Source of the DNA: Ostreiculturibacter nitratireducens
GTDB taxonomy: Bacteria; Pseudomonadota; Alphaproteobacteria; Rhodobacterales; Rhodobacteraceae
DNA: 64,000 nt
Reading direction: 5' to 3'
NCBI RefSeq assembly: GCF_032670585.1
Contig: NZ_JAVQHL010000002.1
Location: 62,001-126,000 of the forward strand
Below the pieces are notes generated by a model that did no database searches, was not told the origin of the DNA, and saw only the letters and a list, made by a program, of their open reading frames with translations. The position numbers were made by a program, and so were the translations under genes. This document shows, piece after piece, positions 51,475-59,594 of the stretch (positions within the stretch are counted from its first letter, which is position 1; every line of letters begins with the position of its first letter).

Positions 51475-51575
51475 GGGCGCGGGAACCTCTTCCAGGGATC
51501 GGGCGGCGCTTTGGCCGCTTCTTTCCTGTTCGAAAATATCTCCGCCCGAGGCAAGGATCTTTTCCCCCGCGCAAG

Positions 51576-51602
51576 AAAAAAGGGCGGGAGAAACTCCCGC
51601 CC
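51576..51602 (-). terminator. intrinsic terminator after the exported Asp/Arg-rich protein gene
   Basis: A perfect 9-bp stem, GGGCGGGAG / CTCCCGCCC, with a 3-base loop; on the minus strand it is followed by TTTTTT. It separates the 51658-52197 gene from rnhB. Confidence 0.82.
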
Positions 51603-51657
51603 TCAGAACAGCCACGACACACAAGGGGAAGCGGCGCGGCTACTGCTCGGTCCCGCC

Positions 51658-52197
51658 TTAGCGCCGGCGGGCTGCCCCGACTTTGAACCCGTGGTCGCGC
51701 AGGCAGCTCAGTCCGTAGACAGAGCGCTCGTGGCGAGGCCCTCGGATTTCGATCTCACAGGATCTGGGAAGTTTCGCGCGGATTTGGCTCCGTTCGACAC
51801 AACGCTCGCCCACGACGTGCTTGACGCCACGGCGGGTGCGGATCTCGAAGATGCAGTCGCGCGGGATCACGCGGCCCTTTCCGTCGTAACGTGCGTGGCC
51901 CGGGTCCCGGCCGTGGTCCCAGTCCGGATGATGGTGGCGATGGTCCCGGTCCGGATAATCGCGGCGGTAATCCCTGTCGGGATAGGCGCGGCGGTAATCC
52001 GTGTCCGTGTAGGTCCTGGCCGTCCTTTTCTTCTTGTGGTCGTTGTCGTCGAGCTTGTCGACGATCACGCCGACGGCGAGCGCGCCCAGCAGCAGCTTCA
52101 GCGCCTGGTCTTCCGTCATTGCGGCGGCGGGGGTGGCGATCATGCTCGATAGCGCGACGGCGGCGGCGGCGATGGCTGCGGTCAGCTTGCGGGTCAT
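51658..52197 (-). CDS. exported hypothetical protein with Asp/Arg/Tyr-rich repeat
   Basis: A 179-residue secreted protein of unknown function. Signal peptide residues 1-26 (LTAAIAAAAVALSSMIATP AAA region), then a helix EDQALKLLLGALAVGVIVDK, a charged tract with repeats of the type D-Y-R-R-x-Y-P-D-R-D around residues 65-100, and a C-terminal domain with four cysteines (RDCIFEIRTRRG, ERCVERSQ, RSCEIEIRG, GLSCLRDHG) likely forming two disulfides. The ATG at 52197 has AAAGGA upstream; earlier starts have none. A terminator follows its stop. It is divergent from the next gene. Confidence 0.75.
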   Translation of the reverse strand: MTRKLTAAIAAAAVALSSMIATPAAAMTEDQALKLLLGALAVGVIVDKLDDNDHKKKRTARTYTDTDYRRAYPDRDYRRDYPDRDHRHHHPDWDHGRDPGHARYDGKGRVIPRDCIFEIRTRRGVKHVVGERCVERSQIRAKLPRSCEIEIRGPRHERSVYGLSCLRDHGFKVGAARRR

Positions 52198-52376
52198 GTC
52201 TGTCATCCTTTCCACTTTGTCGCGGGGTGACCGGAGATAGCTCCGCCGGTCGCGATGGGGGAACGATCGGCGCAGGCGGCGCCGACAGGCAATATCGGCG
52301 CATCGAAAGCCGATAACGCCTGTCCGGTACGAGAATGTTATTGAATAGCGGCCCGACCGCGCGCAGCTTCGGCGGC

Positions 52377-52673
52377 ATGAAACCGCTCGCTCTCATACCG
52401 GCCGCGCTTGTCGCCGCCCTCGCCTTCGCCGCCCCGGCGCAGGCAGCCTGCTTCGCCGATTACAAGGCCAAGCGGGACGATCCGCTGCGGCTCCACTACG
52501 GGGTGGCCGAGCTTCCGGATTCGGCCTGCGGGTCGAAGAAGGCGGCCGCCGCCGATCTCGCACCGCGACTGGCAAGGGATGGCTGGACGCTGCTCAACAT
52601 TCTGTCCATCTTTGGTCCTGAAGGTCTCGACCAAAGGAAAGACAGTGCCGGGCAATACTTCCTCCGCTATTGA
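52377..52673 (+). CDS. small exported protein, conserved hypothetical
   Basis: A 98-residue protein with a signal peptide (residues 1-24, AALVAALAFAAPAQAA) and a short mature part containing two cysteines, ACFADYKAKRDDPLRLHYGV and DSACGSKKAAAADLAPRLAR, then WTLLNILSIFGPEGLDQR and an aromatic end. No family name comes to mind. The 3' end overlaps the following membrane-regulator gene by 29 bases, so the two are made together. A periplasmic partner for that regulator is an attractive but unproven idea. Confidence 0.72.
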   Translation: MKPLALIPAALVAALAFAAPAQAACFADYKAKRDDPLRLHYGVAELPDSACGSKKAAAADLAPRLARDGWTLLNILSIFGPEGLDQRKDSAGQYFLRY

Positions 52674-53349
52674 GGCGCTGCGTTCCGGCAGCCGCGTCGT
52701 CGTCTGGGGCGTCGTCGCCGTCGTCGTGATCCTCCTCGCGGCGGCGGTCCTGCTTTTCGTCAACCTGCCCGACGCCAACGCCTTCAACGAGAGGGTGGAG
52801 CGCATCTTCGTCGAGAACGACGCCCTGACCGGCGCCGCCGAGATCCGCCTTCTCGAAATCCTCGCGCAGTCGGGCACCGCCTTCGCGGAGGTCCTGACAA
52901 GCTACCGGATGGTGATCTTCGTCCTTCTGCTCTTCTCCACCGCCCTGCTTGTCGCGGCGTTGGTGTTCCTTCTGATGATCGTGGCGCTCAATCGCCGCAT
53001 GCACGACATCCGCCGCCAGGGGATCGAGGTCACATCGCTCCTCATAAGCCGGGCGGAGAATGCGGTGGTGCTGAACGACATGACCTTCGCGCTGACCCCC
53101 GCCGCGATCGAGACGCTGGCGGTCCTCGCCGAGGCGCGCATGGACGACGATGTCCTGACCGGGGCCGAGATCGAATCGGTGATCTCCGGCCGGCCGTCCC
53201 AGGATTGCGAGGAAGCCGCCGGGGCCACGCGGATCAAACGGCTGCGCGACGCACTCGGCAACCAGATGGTCGCCGAGCTTCTCGTGAAGAACATCGCGCG
53301 GAAGGGCTATGTCCTGGCCGTGGACAAGGATGCGATCCGGATGATCTGA
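52645..53349 (+). CDS. membrane-anchored protein with C-terminal OmpR-like winged-helix domain
   Basis: A 234-residue protein starting at GTG 52645 (AGGAAAG eight bases upstream). One membrane helix at about residues 18-39, a 48-residue external segment (residues 40-88), a second helix at about 89-115, then a cytoplasmic C-terminal domain. Residues 140-226 match an OmpR/PhoB winged helix: beta lead-in VVLNDMTFALTPAAIETLAV, recognition-type helix ATRIKRLRDALG and wing ARKGYVLAV. ToxR and CadC carry this domain at the N-terminus, so the order here is reversed. It probably acts as a membrane-bound transcription factor. The upstream secreted protein gene overlaps it by 29 bases. Confidence 0.75.
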   Translation: MPGNTSSAIEALRSGSRVVVWGVVAVVVILLAAAVLLFVNLPDANAFNERVERIFVENDALTGAAEIRLLEILAQSGTAFAEVLTSYRMVIFVLLLFSTALLVAALVFLLMIVALNRRMHDIRRQGIEVTSLLISRAENAVVLNDMTFALTPAAIETLAVLAEARMDDDVLTGAEIESVISGRPSQDCEEAAGATRIKRLRDALGNQMVAELLVKNIARKGYVLAVDKDAIRMI

Positions 53350-53389
53350 TCCGTCCACTCTGGGGGACATCGGCGTTTTGAACGGAAGG

Positions 53390-53465
53390 TGGCGGCCCCG
53401 ACAGGATTCGAACCTGTGACCTACCGCTTAGGAGGCGGTCGCTCTATCCCCTGAGCTACGAGGCC
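53390..53465 (-). tRNA. tRNA-Arg (anticodon CCT)
   Basis: A complete cloverleaf on the minus strand, 76 nt including encoded CCA. The acceptor GGCCTCG pairs with CGGGGCC, the D arm follows TAGCTCAG, the anticodon stem ACCGC / GCGGT carries the loop CTCCTAA (anticodon CCT, reading AGG), and the T arm is ACAGG-TTCGAAT-CCTGT with discriminator G. Confidence 0.97.
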
Positions 53466-53630
53466 GCTGTTCGTCTTCTCGCCCAAGGGGCGCGGCGTTG
53501 CAAGCAGGGAGCGGCGTGGGCAAGAAAAAAGGGGAGGCGTTATTTGGCCCACCGCCCCCCCTCATGGTCCAGTTACGCCTTTGGAAAGAGAGCTTGCAGG
53601 ACGCGCTGGATACTGCCGTTCAAGAAAATA

Positions 53631-53646
53631 CCGTTAGCGATAACAT
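53631..53646. promoter_or_regulatory. candidate LacI-family operator
   Basis: CCGTTAGCGATAACAT contains the GTTA-GCGA-TAAC core, one base away from the symmetric GTTAGCGCTAAC typical of LacI-family sites with a central CG. It lies about 80 bases before the GTG of the LacI-type regulator gene, a usual place for autoregulation. The 160 bases from the tRNA to this site hold nothing else I can recognise. Confidence 0.5.
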
Positions 53647-53725
53647 ATCGGACTCCTACAGCTTGGACAAGCGAAACCTTTGTCGTTAGAAATTGGATTC
53701 TAGAGCCTCCGCCGAAAGGACCTCC

Positions 53726-54760
53726 GTGAACAAGTCGAGCCCCCCAGAACCCCGCCGGACGCTCACACTTCGCGACGTGTCCGAGGCATCCGGCGTTTCC
53801 GAAATGACCGTGAGCCGAGTGCTCCGGAACCGGGGTGACGTGTCGGAATCGACGCGCGAGCGCGTTCTGGCTGCCGCGAAGAAGCTTGGATACGTGCCGA
53901 ACAAGATCGCCGGCGCGCTTGCGAGCCAAAGGGTAAACCTCGTCGCAGTCATCATTCCCTCGCTGTCGAACCTCGTTTTCCCCGAGGTCCTCACGGGCAT
54001 TTCGCAGGAACTGGAGGAAACTGGCCTTCAGCCCGTCGTGGGCGTCACCAATTACTCGCCCGAGCGTGAGGAGACGGTGCTCTACGAGATGCTGTCCTGG
54101 CGGCCCTCCGGCGTCATCATCGCCGGGCTCGAACATACCGCCGCCGCGCGCGCGATGCTCGAGAACGCGGGCATCCCGATCGTCGAGATCATGGACGTAG
54201 ACGGCGATGCGGTGGACAGCGTCGTGGGCATTTCCCACCGCCGCGCCGGCCTCGAGATGGCGCGGGCGATCTTGAAGGCCGGGTACCGGCGCATCGCCTT
54301 CCTCGGCACGAAGATGCCGGACGACCACCGGGCCCGGAAACGCATGGAGGGGTTCGAGGCGGGGCTCGCCGAGGCCGGGCTCGCGCTCGAGGACCGGGAA
54401 TTCTACTCCGGCGGCTCGGCGCTGCTGAAGGGCCGCGAGATGACAGAAGCGATCCTGGCGCGGAGCCCGGACCTCGATTTCCTCTACTACTCGAACGACA
54501 TGATCGGGGCTGGCGGGCTTCTCTACTGCCTCGAGAAGGGCATCGACGTGCCCGGCCGGCTCGGCCTCGCCGGCTTCAACAATGTCGACCTGCTCGACGG
54601 CCTGCCGGTGCGGCTTGCCACGATGGATGCCTGCCGCCACGAGATCGGCGCCCGCGCGGCGGCGATCATCGCCGGGCGAAGCGAGACCGGCCTCATTGGC
54701 GGTGAACGGGTCGAACTGACGCCGACAATCCAGCCCGGGGACACGATCCGGAGAGGCTGA
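53726..54760 (+). CDS. LacI family transcriptional regulator
   Basis: A 344-residue LacI/GalR regulator. The N-terminal HTH and hinge are TLRDVSEASGVSEMTVSRVL through AAKKLGYVPNKIAGALASQR; the rest is a periplasmic-binding-protein-like sensor (VAVIIPSLSNLVFPEVLTGI, FLGTKMPDDHRARKRMEGFE). The best relatives by feel are GntR-type sugar-acid regulators. The GTG at 53726 has AAAGGA upstream; the TTG at 53693 lacks one. A good operator core lies about 80 bases upstream. Its stop overlaps the esterase start by one base, so regulator and enzymes form one operon. Confidence 0.92.
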   Translation: MNKSSPPEPRRTLTLRDVSEASGVSEMTVSRVLRNRGDVSESTRERVLAAAKKLGYVPNKIAGALASQRVNLVAVIIPSLSNLVFPEVLTGISQELEETGLQPVVGVTNYSPEREETVLYEMLSWRPSGVIIAGLEHTAAARAMLENAGIPIVEIMDVDGDAVDSVVGISHRRAGLEMARAILKAGYRRIAFLGTKMPDDHRARKRMEGFEAGLAEAGLALEDREFYSGGSALLKGREMTEAILARSPDLDFLYYSNDMIGAGGLLYCLEKGIDVPGRLGLAGFNNVDLLDGLPVRLATMDACRHEIGARAAAIIAGRSETGLIGGERVELTPTIQPGDTIRRG

Positions 54761-55680
54761 TGGCGGACTACGAGGCCCTGATCGACGAAGAAACCTGGGC
54801 CTTCATCCGCCTCACCGAAAGCTATTATCCGCCCGAGACCGCGACCTACCCGGTATCCCGCCAGCGCGAGATCTATGACCGCTTGTGCCGGGCTTTCCAC
54901 AGGGGATACCCGCCAGGACTGCGGGTGGAGGACCAGGCCTTTGCCGGCGTTCCCTGCCGGGTCTATGGCGAAGGCCCCGCGACGGTCGTCTATCTCCACG
55001 GCGGCGGATTCGTCGTGGGCGGGCTCGAAAGCCACGACGACGTCTGCGCCGATATCGCGGACCGGACCGGATACCGGGTCGTCTCGGTCGACTACCGGCT
55101 CGCGCCCGAACACCGCCACCCCGCCGCCTTCGACGATGCCCTGGCGGCAACGCGGAGCGTGGCCGCGGAGTTCGGCGGGCCCGTCGTGCTTGCTGGCGAC
55201 AGCGCCGGCGGCACCCTCGCCGCAACAGTGTCGCACGCGGCCCGGAGCGAGGACCTGGGCATCGCGGGGCAGGTGCTGATCTATCCCGCGCTCGGCGGCG
55301 ACATGGACAAGGGAAGCTACCTGACTCACGCGGACGCGCCGCTCCTGACGCGCGACGACATGCTGTATTACATGGCGATCCGCCACGAGGACGGAAAGGC
55401 GCCCCGGAGCGACCCGACGGCCGCGCCTCTGTCCGACACGGATTTCTCGGCCCTTCCGCCAACCTTCATCGTGACGGCGGAGTGCGACCCCCTCTGCGAC
55501 GACGGGCGCGACTACCGCGACCGGATCGTCGCCGAAGGGGGCCGCGCGCATTGCGTGGATGAAAGGGGCCTCGTCCACGGCTACCTGCGCGCGCGCCGGA
55601 CCGTCGGCCGCGCCCGCGAAAGCTTCGGCCGGATCTGCGACGCCATAGCCGCCCTGGGGCGCGGCGAGTGGCCTTATTGA
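54760..55680 (+). CDS. alpha/beta hydrolase, hormone-sensitive-lipase (HSL) type
   Basis: A 306-residue esterase of the HSL/GDXG family. The oxyanion motif is VVYLHGGGFVVGGLESHDD, the nucleophile serine is in VLAGDSAGGTLAATV, the aspartate in TAECDPLCDDG and the histidine in GLVHGYLRARR, a complete triad. No signal peptide, so cytoplasmic. It would hydrolyse short-chain carboxyl esters or lactone-like compounds. It overlaps the LacI-type gene by one base and is followed after 11 bases by a class II aldolase gene, so a joint catabolic step is likely. Confidence 0.92.
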   Translation: MADYEALIDEETWAFIRLTESYYPPETATYPVSRQREIYDRLCRAFHRGYPPGLRVEDQAFAGVPCRVYGEGPATVVYLHGGGFVVGGLESHDDVCADIADRTGYRVVSVDYRLAPEHRHPAAFDDALAATRSVAAEFGGPVVLAGDSAGGTLAATVSHAARSEDLGIAGQVLIYPALGGDMDKGSYLTHADAPLLTRDDMLYYMAIRHEDGKAPRSDPTAAPLSDTDFSALPPTFIVTAECDPLCDDGRDYRDRIVAEGGRAHCVDERGLVHGYLRARRTVGRARESFGRICDAIAALGRGEWPY

Positions 55681-55691
55681 GGGAGAGCAGA

Positions 55692-56441
55692 ATGAACGCA
55701 GCCCACCGCAACATCGCCCACTGGGAGGAACGCGTCGACCTTGCGGCCGCGTTCCGCTGGACCGCGCGCCTGGACATGCACGAGGCGGTGGCGAACCATT
55801 TCAGCCTCGCGGTCAACGAGGACGGCACGAAGTTCCTGATGAACCCCTTTGCGCGGCATTTCGCGCGTATGAAGGCCTCGGAGCTTCTCCTTCTCGACGC
55901 CAACGACCCGAAGACACTCGACCGCCCCGGCGCGCCTGACCCGACCGCCTGGGGCCTTCACGGCGCGATCCACCGGAACTGCCCGCACGCGCGCTGCGTC
56001 ATGCATGTGCATTCGATCCACGCCACGGTCCTGGCCAGCCTCGCCGACAGCCGCCTGCCGCCGATCGACCAGAACACGGCGATGTTCTTCAACCGCTGCG
56101 TCGTGGACGAAAGCTTTGGCGGCATGGCGTTCGACAGCGAGGGGGAGCGCTGTTCGCGGCTCATGTCTGACCCCAAGGTCAAGACCATGATCATGGGCAA
56201 TCACGGCGTCCTCGTCGTCGGCGACACGGTCGCGGATACCTTCAACCGGCTCTATTACTTCGAACGCGCGGCGGAGACCTACATACGCGCGCTCCAGACC
56301 GGCCGGCCGCTCCGCGTCCTCTCCGACGAGGTGGCGGAGAAGACCGCGCGCGAATGGGAGGACTACCCCTCCACCGCGGAGCATTTCCTCGCGGAGATCC
56401 GTACCATGCTCGACGCGGACGGGGCGGACTACGCCAACTAG
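55692..56441 (+). CDS. class II aldolase/adducin family protein
   Basis: A 249-residue class II aldolase/adducin-domain protein. The zinc-binding histidines are in CVMHVHSIHATVLA and IMGNHGVLVVGDTV; GLHGAIHRNCPHARC fits the family. Such proteins split hydroxy-keto sugar phosphates or decarboxylate related acids; many are annotated only as aldolase-like. The usual first glutamate region is not obvious, so substrate and even activity are open. The ATG at 55692 follows GGGAGAGCAG. It is the third gene of the LacI-type operon and converges with the phosphodiesterase gene. Confidence 0.88.
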   Translation: MNAAHRNIAHWEERVDLAAAFRWTARLDMHEAVANHFSLAVNEDGTKFLMNPFARHFARMKASELLLLDANDPKTLDRPGAPDPTAWGLHGAIHRNCPHARCVMHVHSIHATVLASLADSRLPPIDQNTAMFFNRCVVDESFGGMAFDSEGERCSRLMSDPKVKTMIMGNHGVLVVGDTVADTFNRLYYFERAAETYIRALQTGRPLRVLSDEVAEKTAREWEDYPSTAEHFLAEIRTMLDADGADYAN

Positions 56442-56442
56442 G

Positions 56443-57285
56443 TCAGTCCGACAGGAAGGGCGTGGCCTTCATCGTCTCCGGCACGGGAACTCCGAGGCGG
56501 GAAAGGACCGTCGGCGCGAGCGAAAGCTGGTCCAGGAGCGTGTCGCGCGACGGTCCCGTCCCCTCGCCGAAGTAGTATAGCGCGAAGTCCTGCTGGTCCT
56601 CGCCCGCGCCGCCGTGGTGGCCACGCGAGGACTGGCCGTGGTCCGCGGTCACGATCACCTCGTAGCCCGCCTCGCGCCACATCGGGATGAAGGGCGCGAG
56701 CATCGCGTCCATGAGCGCGCAGGCGTCATCCATCTCGACGCATTCATGGTGGTACCGGTGGCCCATCGAATCGAGCGTGCAGGTATGAAGCATCCCGTAG
56801 TCCAGCCCGAACCGGCGGCAGAGGCTCGTCAGCGTCGCGAAAAGATCGACGTCGGAGGGCGTCATCTGGTTGATCAGGTTGTCATAGCCCGTCATCGTGT
56901 GGAACCGGCCGTGGTTGATGCCGGGGTTGTCGGGCTCGTCGTATTCGATGTCCCGCACGAAATCGAACGGCGCGCGGCAGAAGAATTCCGACCAGAAGGA
57001 ATGCGCGACCGCGCCCGTGAGGCCGCCAGCCTTGCGAACCTCCGAGAAGACGTCGGGCTGCTTCACGCGGAAGATCGATCCGTTGGAATAGACGCCGTGG
57101 ACCTGCGGCGTGACGCCCGTGTGGATCGAGGCGTAGCAACAGGCCGAGGTCGACGGTAGGACGGACCGCATCCGCCAGACCCGCGCCTCACCAGAGGCGA
57201 CCCAGCCTTCGAGATTGCCGAACAGCCGGCGCCAGTTGGCGTAGGGCACGCCGTCGAGAATGATGAGCAGAAGCTTGCGGTCCAT
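56443..57285 (-). CDS. alkaline-phosphatase-superfamily hydrolase (nucleotide pyrophosphatase/phosphodiesterase-like)
   Basis: A 280-residue member of the alkaline phosphatase superfamily. Metal ligands are in LLIILDGVPYANWRRLF, CTLDSMGHRYHHECVEMDD and VIVTADHGQSSRGHHGG. The nucleophile position of NPP enzymes (T in P-T-K-T-F-P) reads PSTSACCYASIHTG, so the residue is serine (Ser47). No signal peptide, so cytoplasmic. Possible substrates are phosphonate, phosphodiester or sulfate esters. It is the last gene of the leftward CocE-type transcript, separated from that gene by an ABC transporter remnant. Confidence 0.87.
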   Translation of the reverse strand: MDRKLLLIILDGVPYANWRRLFGNLEGWVASGEARVWRMRSVLPSTSACCYASIHTGVTPQVHGVYSNGSIFRVKQPDVFSEVRKAGGLTGAVAHSFWSEFFCRAPFDFVRDIEYDEPDNPGINHGRFHTMTGYDNLINQMTPSDVDLFATLTSLCRRFGLDYGMLHTCTLDSMGHRYHHECVEMDDACALMDAMLAPFIPMWREAGYEVIVTADHGQSSRGHHGGAGEDQQDFALYYFGEGTGPSRDTLLDQLSLAPTVLSRLGVPVPETMKATPFLSD

Positions 57286-57369
57286 GTCAGTTTCTCCGGC
57301 CCGGCCACGGACCCCGCGTCGCCTGCGGGACCCCTGGGCGGGGTGGTTTGGGAAAGGTTGAAGCCCGGA

Positions 57370-57561
57370 TCAATGTCCCGCGCTCTTGGTCTTGCGATGC
57401 GCGATCACGTTCTCGGGCCAGCCGCGCTTCATCTCGGGCACCGAGGACAGGAGGAGGTCGTTGCAGTCGTCGAAGGGCGGCGAAAGCTGCCTGGCCTCGG
57501 GCCCGCAGCGCACGGCCTTGCCGGGATACATGACCGCGATGGAATCGGTGATGGCCTCCCC
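57370..57561 (-). pseudogene. C-terminal remnant of a peptide-type ABC transporter ATPase
   Basis: About 64 codons on the minus strand read GEAITDSIAVMYPGKAVRCG, then PPFDDCNDLLLSSVPEMKRG, ending in TGA. This is the post-H-loop tail of oligopeptide/dipeptide ABC transporter ATPases (DppD/DppF type: D-x-I-A-V-M-Y-x-G-x-x-V-x-x-G-P and L-L-x-S-V-P-x-M). No Walker A, signature or Walker B is present, and the frame upstream runs into the end of the CocE-type gene. It is best explained by a deletion that removed the rest of the transporter. Confidence 0.6.
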
Positions 57562-57574
57562 GGTGGCGTTCGCC

Positions 57575-59563
57575 CTAAAGGTGGTCGCGCGGAATCGATT
57601 CTTCGACACTCCTCGACAGTATCATTCGGTCTCCCTCCCACGCCTCGAGTTCCGCCCGGAGATGGAAATTCTCCTTGTCCGACCACATCGCGCAGCGCGC
57701 TTCCGTGCGCACGACCCAGTCGCCGCGTCCAAGTTCTTCCGTCCAGTGCGCCCAGCCCTTGGCGGAAAGCGGATCGTCGGGGTGAATGTCCCATCTTTCC
57801 CTCGCCACCGATCCGGTGACGAGGCCGTGTTCGAGGTTCTCGGACGCGCCGAAATCGTCCTCGATCACGAGGCTCACCGTGCCGGTCCTCTGGTCGATCT
57901 CGGTGCGCCGCACATGCGCCGCCTCGCGGATCGCGCGTGCCTTCAGCGGCGTCGCGCCCTCCGCCTCGGGGAAGGCCGTGACTTCGCCCCCTTCCAGAAC
58001 GGGAAGGTCCAGCGCACCCCCGGTAAGCGTCAGCGTCGCGGTCTCGGGCGAGGGCCAGAGCATCGGCCAATAGGCCGACGACACCGCCACGCGCAGCCGG
58101 TGCCCCTCCGGCAGGCGGTAGGCGATGTGATCGAGGGGAACCGTCACCTCGACCTCCTCGCCGGGCTTCAGCGGCACCGGATCGGCGTGAGAGTGGCGAT
58201 GGGCGAGGTTCAGCACCCCCCAGGTGATCCGGGTCGAGGCTCCGTCCGGGTGGAGGTGATTGAGCCGCACGGCCACCTGAGCCAGCGGATTGTCGGATTT
58301 CAGCTTCAGCCGCAGGACCGGCGCGCCAAGTAGATCCGTCGCCGGCATGGGTCCGGAATCGAAGCAGGCCGACAACGCGTCATCCGCCCGCTGGTCCCCC
58401 GGCATCTCCGGTCCCAGCCACATCGCGCAGAACTCGCCCCCCGCCGATCCGCAATGCTGCGGCGAGGCGAGCGTCACGTCGAAATGCCCGCCCTTGCCCA
58501 AGGCGCCGCCCGGGCCCAGCGGGAGGTGCTGCGTCGAAACCTCCTTCGCGGGCCAGCCGTCCAGCGCGACCCACCGTCCCGGCCGATGGTCGTACCACGA
58601 CGCCGGCCGCACCCCGTCCATCAGGTAGACACGATAGCCCGGGTCTCCTTCCGCACCGTTCTCCTCTCCCTTCAGCCAGCGGCCCCACCAGCGCAGGGTC
58701 TCCTGCAGGAACCCGATCCTCGGCTTCGGCACCGCGAAATGCGGATACTTGTGCACCCAGGGTCCGACGATGCCCTTCGTCGGCGCGGCGAGATGCTGCA
58801 CGAGCTGCGGCACCGCGTTCTTGTAGCTGTCGCCCCACCCCCCGACGGCCAGGACCGCCGCCTTGATCGCGGAGAAATCCTCGCAGACCGATCCGTGCCG
58901 CCAGTAGGCGTCGCGCCGCTGGTGCCTGAGCCACAGCGCGGGCAGGAACGGCTCCGCCTCCAGCCGTTCGAGCCAGACCTCGCGCCAGTCGGGGCGAAGC
59001 GCCGGGTCGGGCGGCCGCGAGGAATAGGCCCACATCGTCGCACCCCAGCCGAGATTCTCGTTCAGAAGGCACCCGCCCTTGTAATGGATGTCGTCCGCGA
59101 ACCGGTCCACCGTGGAACAGAGCGTGACGATCGCCTTCAGCGCCGGGGGCTGGAGCGCGGCGACCTGGAGCGAGTTGAAGCCGCCCCAGCTGATCCCCAT
59201 CATGCCCACCGAGCCCGAACACCAGGGCTGCGCCGCGATCCAGGCGATCACCTCGCAGGCGTCGGCCAGTTCCTGGGCGGTGTATTCGTCCTCCATCAGC
59301 CCGTCGCTGTCGCCGTTGCCGCGCATGTCGACCCGCAGGCAGGCATAGCCGTGCCCAGCCAGATAGGGATGGGTCAGCGCATCCCGGACAGTCGTCCCGT
59401 CGCGCTTGCGGTAGGGCAGGAACTCCAGCACCGCCGGCACGGGATGCGCTTCGGCTCCCTCCGGCAGCCAGACCCGCGCGGACAGCCGGCAGCCATCCTT
59501 CAGCACGATCCCCATGTCCGGGATCTCGCGCACCGCGTGCGGAAACCTGGTGACTGTCTTCAT
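57575..59563 (-). CDS. CocE/NonD family hydrolase (X-Pro dipeptidyl-peptidase S15 type)
   Basis: A 662-residue serine hydrolase. The alpha/beta domain has PAVLEFLPYRKRDG, YACLRVDMRGNGDSDG and the nucleophile in GMMGISWGGFN (Ser125). The C-terminal beta-jelly domain typical of CocE/PepX fills residues 390-640 (for example GPEMPGDQRADDALSACFDS and VAVSSAYWPMLWPSPETATL). Members hydrolyse esters such as cocaine, acyl amides or beta-lactam side chains. No signal peptide. The start sits in a hairpin that covers its ribosome-binding site. It is divergent from the sulfatase gene. Confidence 0.92.
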   Translation of the reverse strand: MKTVTRFPHAVREIPDMGIVLKDGCRLSARVWLPEGAEAHPVPAVLEFLPYRKRDGTTVRDALTHPYLAGHGYACLRVDMRGNGDSDGLMEDEYTAQELADACEVIAWIAAQPWCSGSVGMMGISWGGFNSLQVAALQPPALKAIVTLCSTVDRFADDIHYKGGCLLNENLGWGATMWAYSSRPPDPALRPDWREVWLERLEAEPFLPALWLRHQRRDAYWRHGSVCEDFSAIKAAVLAVGGWGDSYKNAVPQLVQHLAAPTKGIVGPWVHKYPHFAVPKPRIGFLQETLRWWGRWLKGEENGAEGDPGYRVYLMDGVRPASWYDHRPGRWVALDGWPAKEVSTQHLPLGPGGALGKGGHFDVTLASPQHCGSAGGEFCAMWLGPEMPGDQRADDALSACFDSGPMPATDLLGAPVLRLKLKSDNPLAQVAVRLNHLHPDGASTRITWGVLNLAHRHSHADPVPLKPGEEVEVTVPLDHIAYRLPEGHRLRVAVSSAYWPMLWPSPETATLTLTGGALDLPVLEGGEVTAFPEAEGATPLKARAIREAAHVRRTEIDQRTGTVSLVIEDDFGASENLEHGLVTGSVARERWDIHPDDPLSAKGWAHWTEELGRGDWVVRTEARCAMWSDKENFHLRAELEAWEGDRMILSRSVEESIPRDHL

Positions 59564-59570
59564 GGCTCGC

Positions 59571-59594
59571 CTCCCTCCGCTCCATCGGAGGGAG
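59571..59594 (-). promoter_or_regulatory. inverted repeat covering the CocE-type gene ribosome-binding site
   Basis: A perfect 9-bp inverted repeat CTCCCTCCG / CGGAGGGAG with a 6-base loop lies directly before the minus-strand start. The left arm as read on mRNA contains the GGAGGGAGG Shine-Dalgarno. It could be a translational control hairpin or an operator. Confidence 0.35.

Noticed and set aside
51784..51990. Short direct repeats of the D-Y-R-R type as a possible DNA repeat array
   Set aside because: They are in frame within the exported protein and explained by its charged low-complexity tract.
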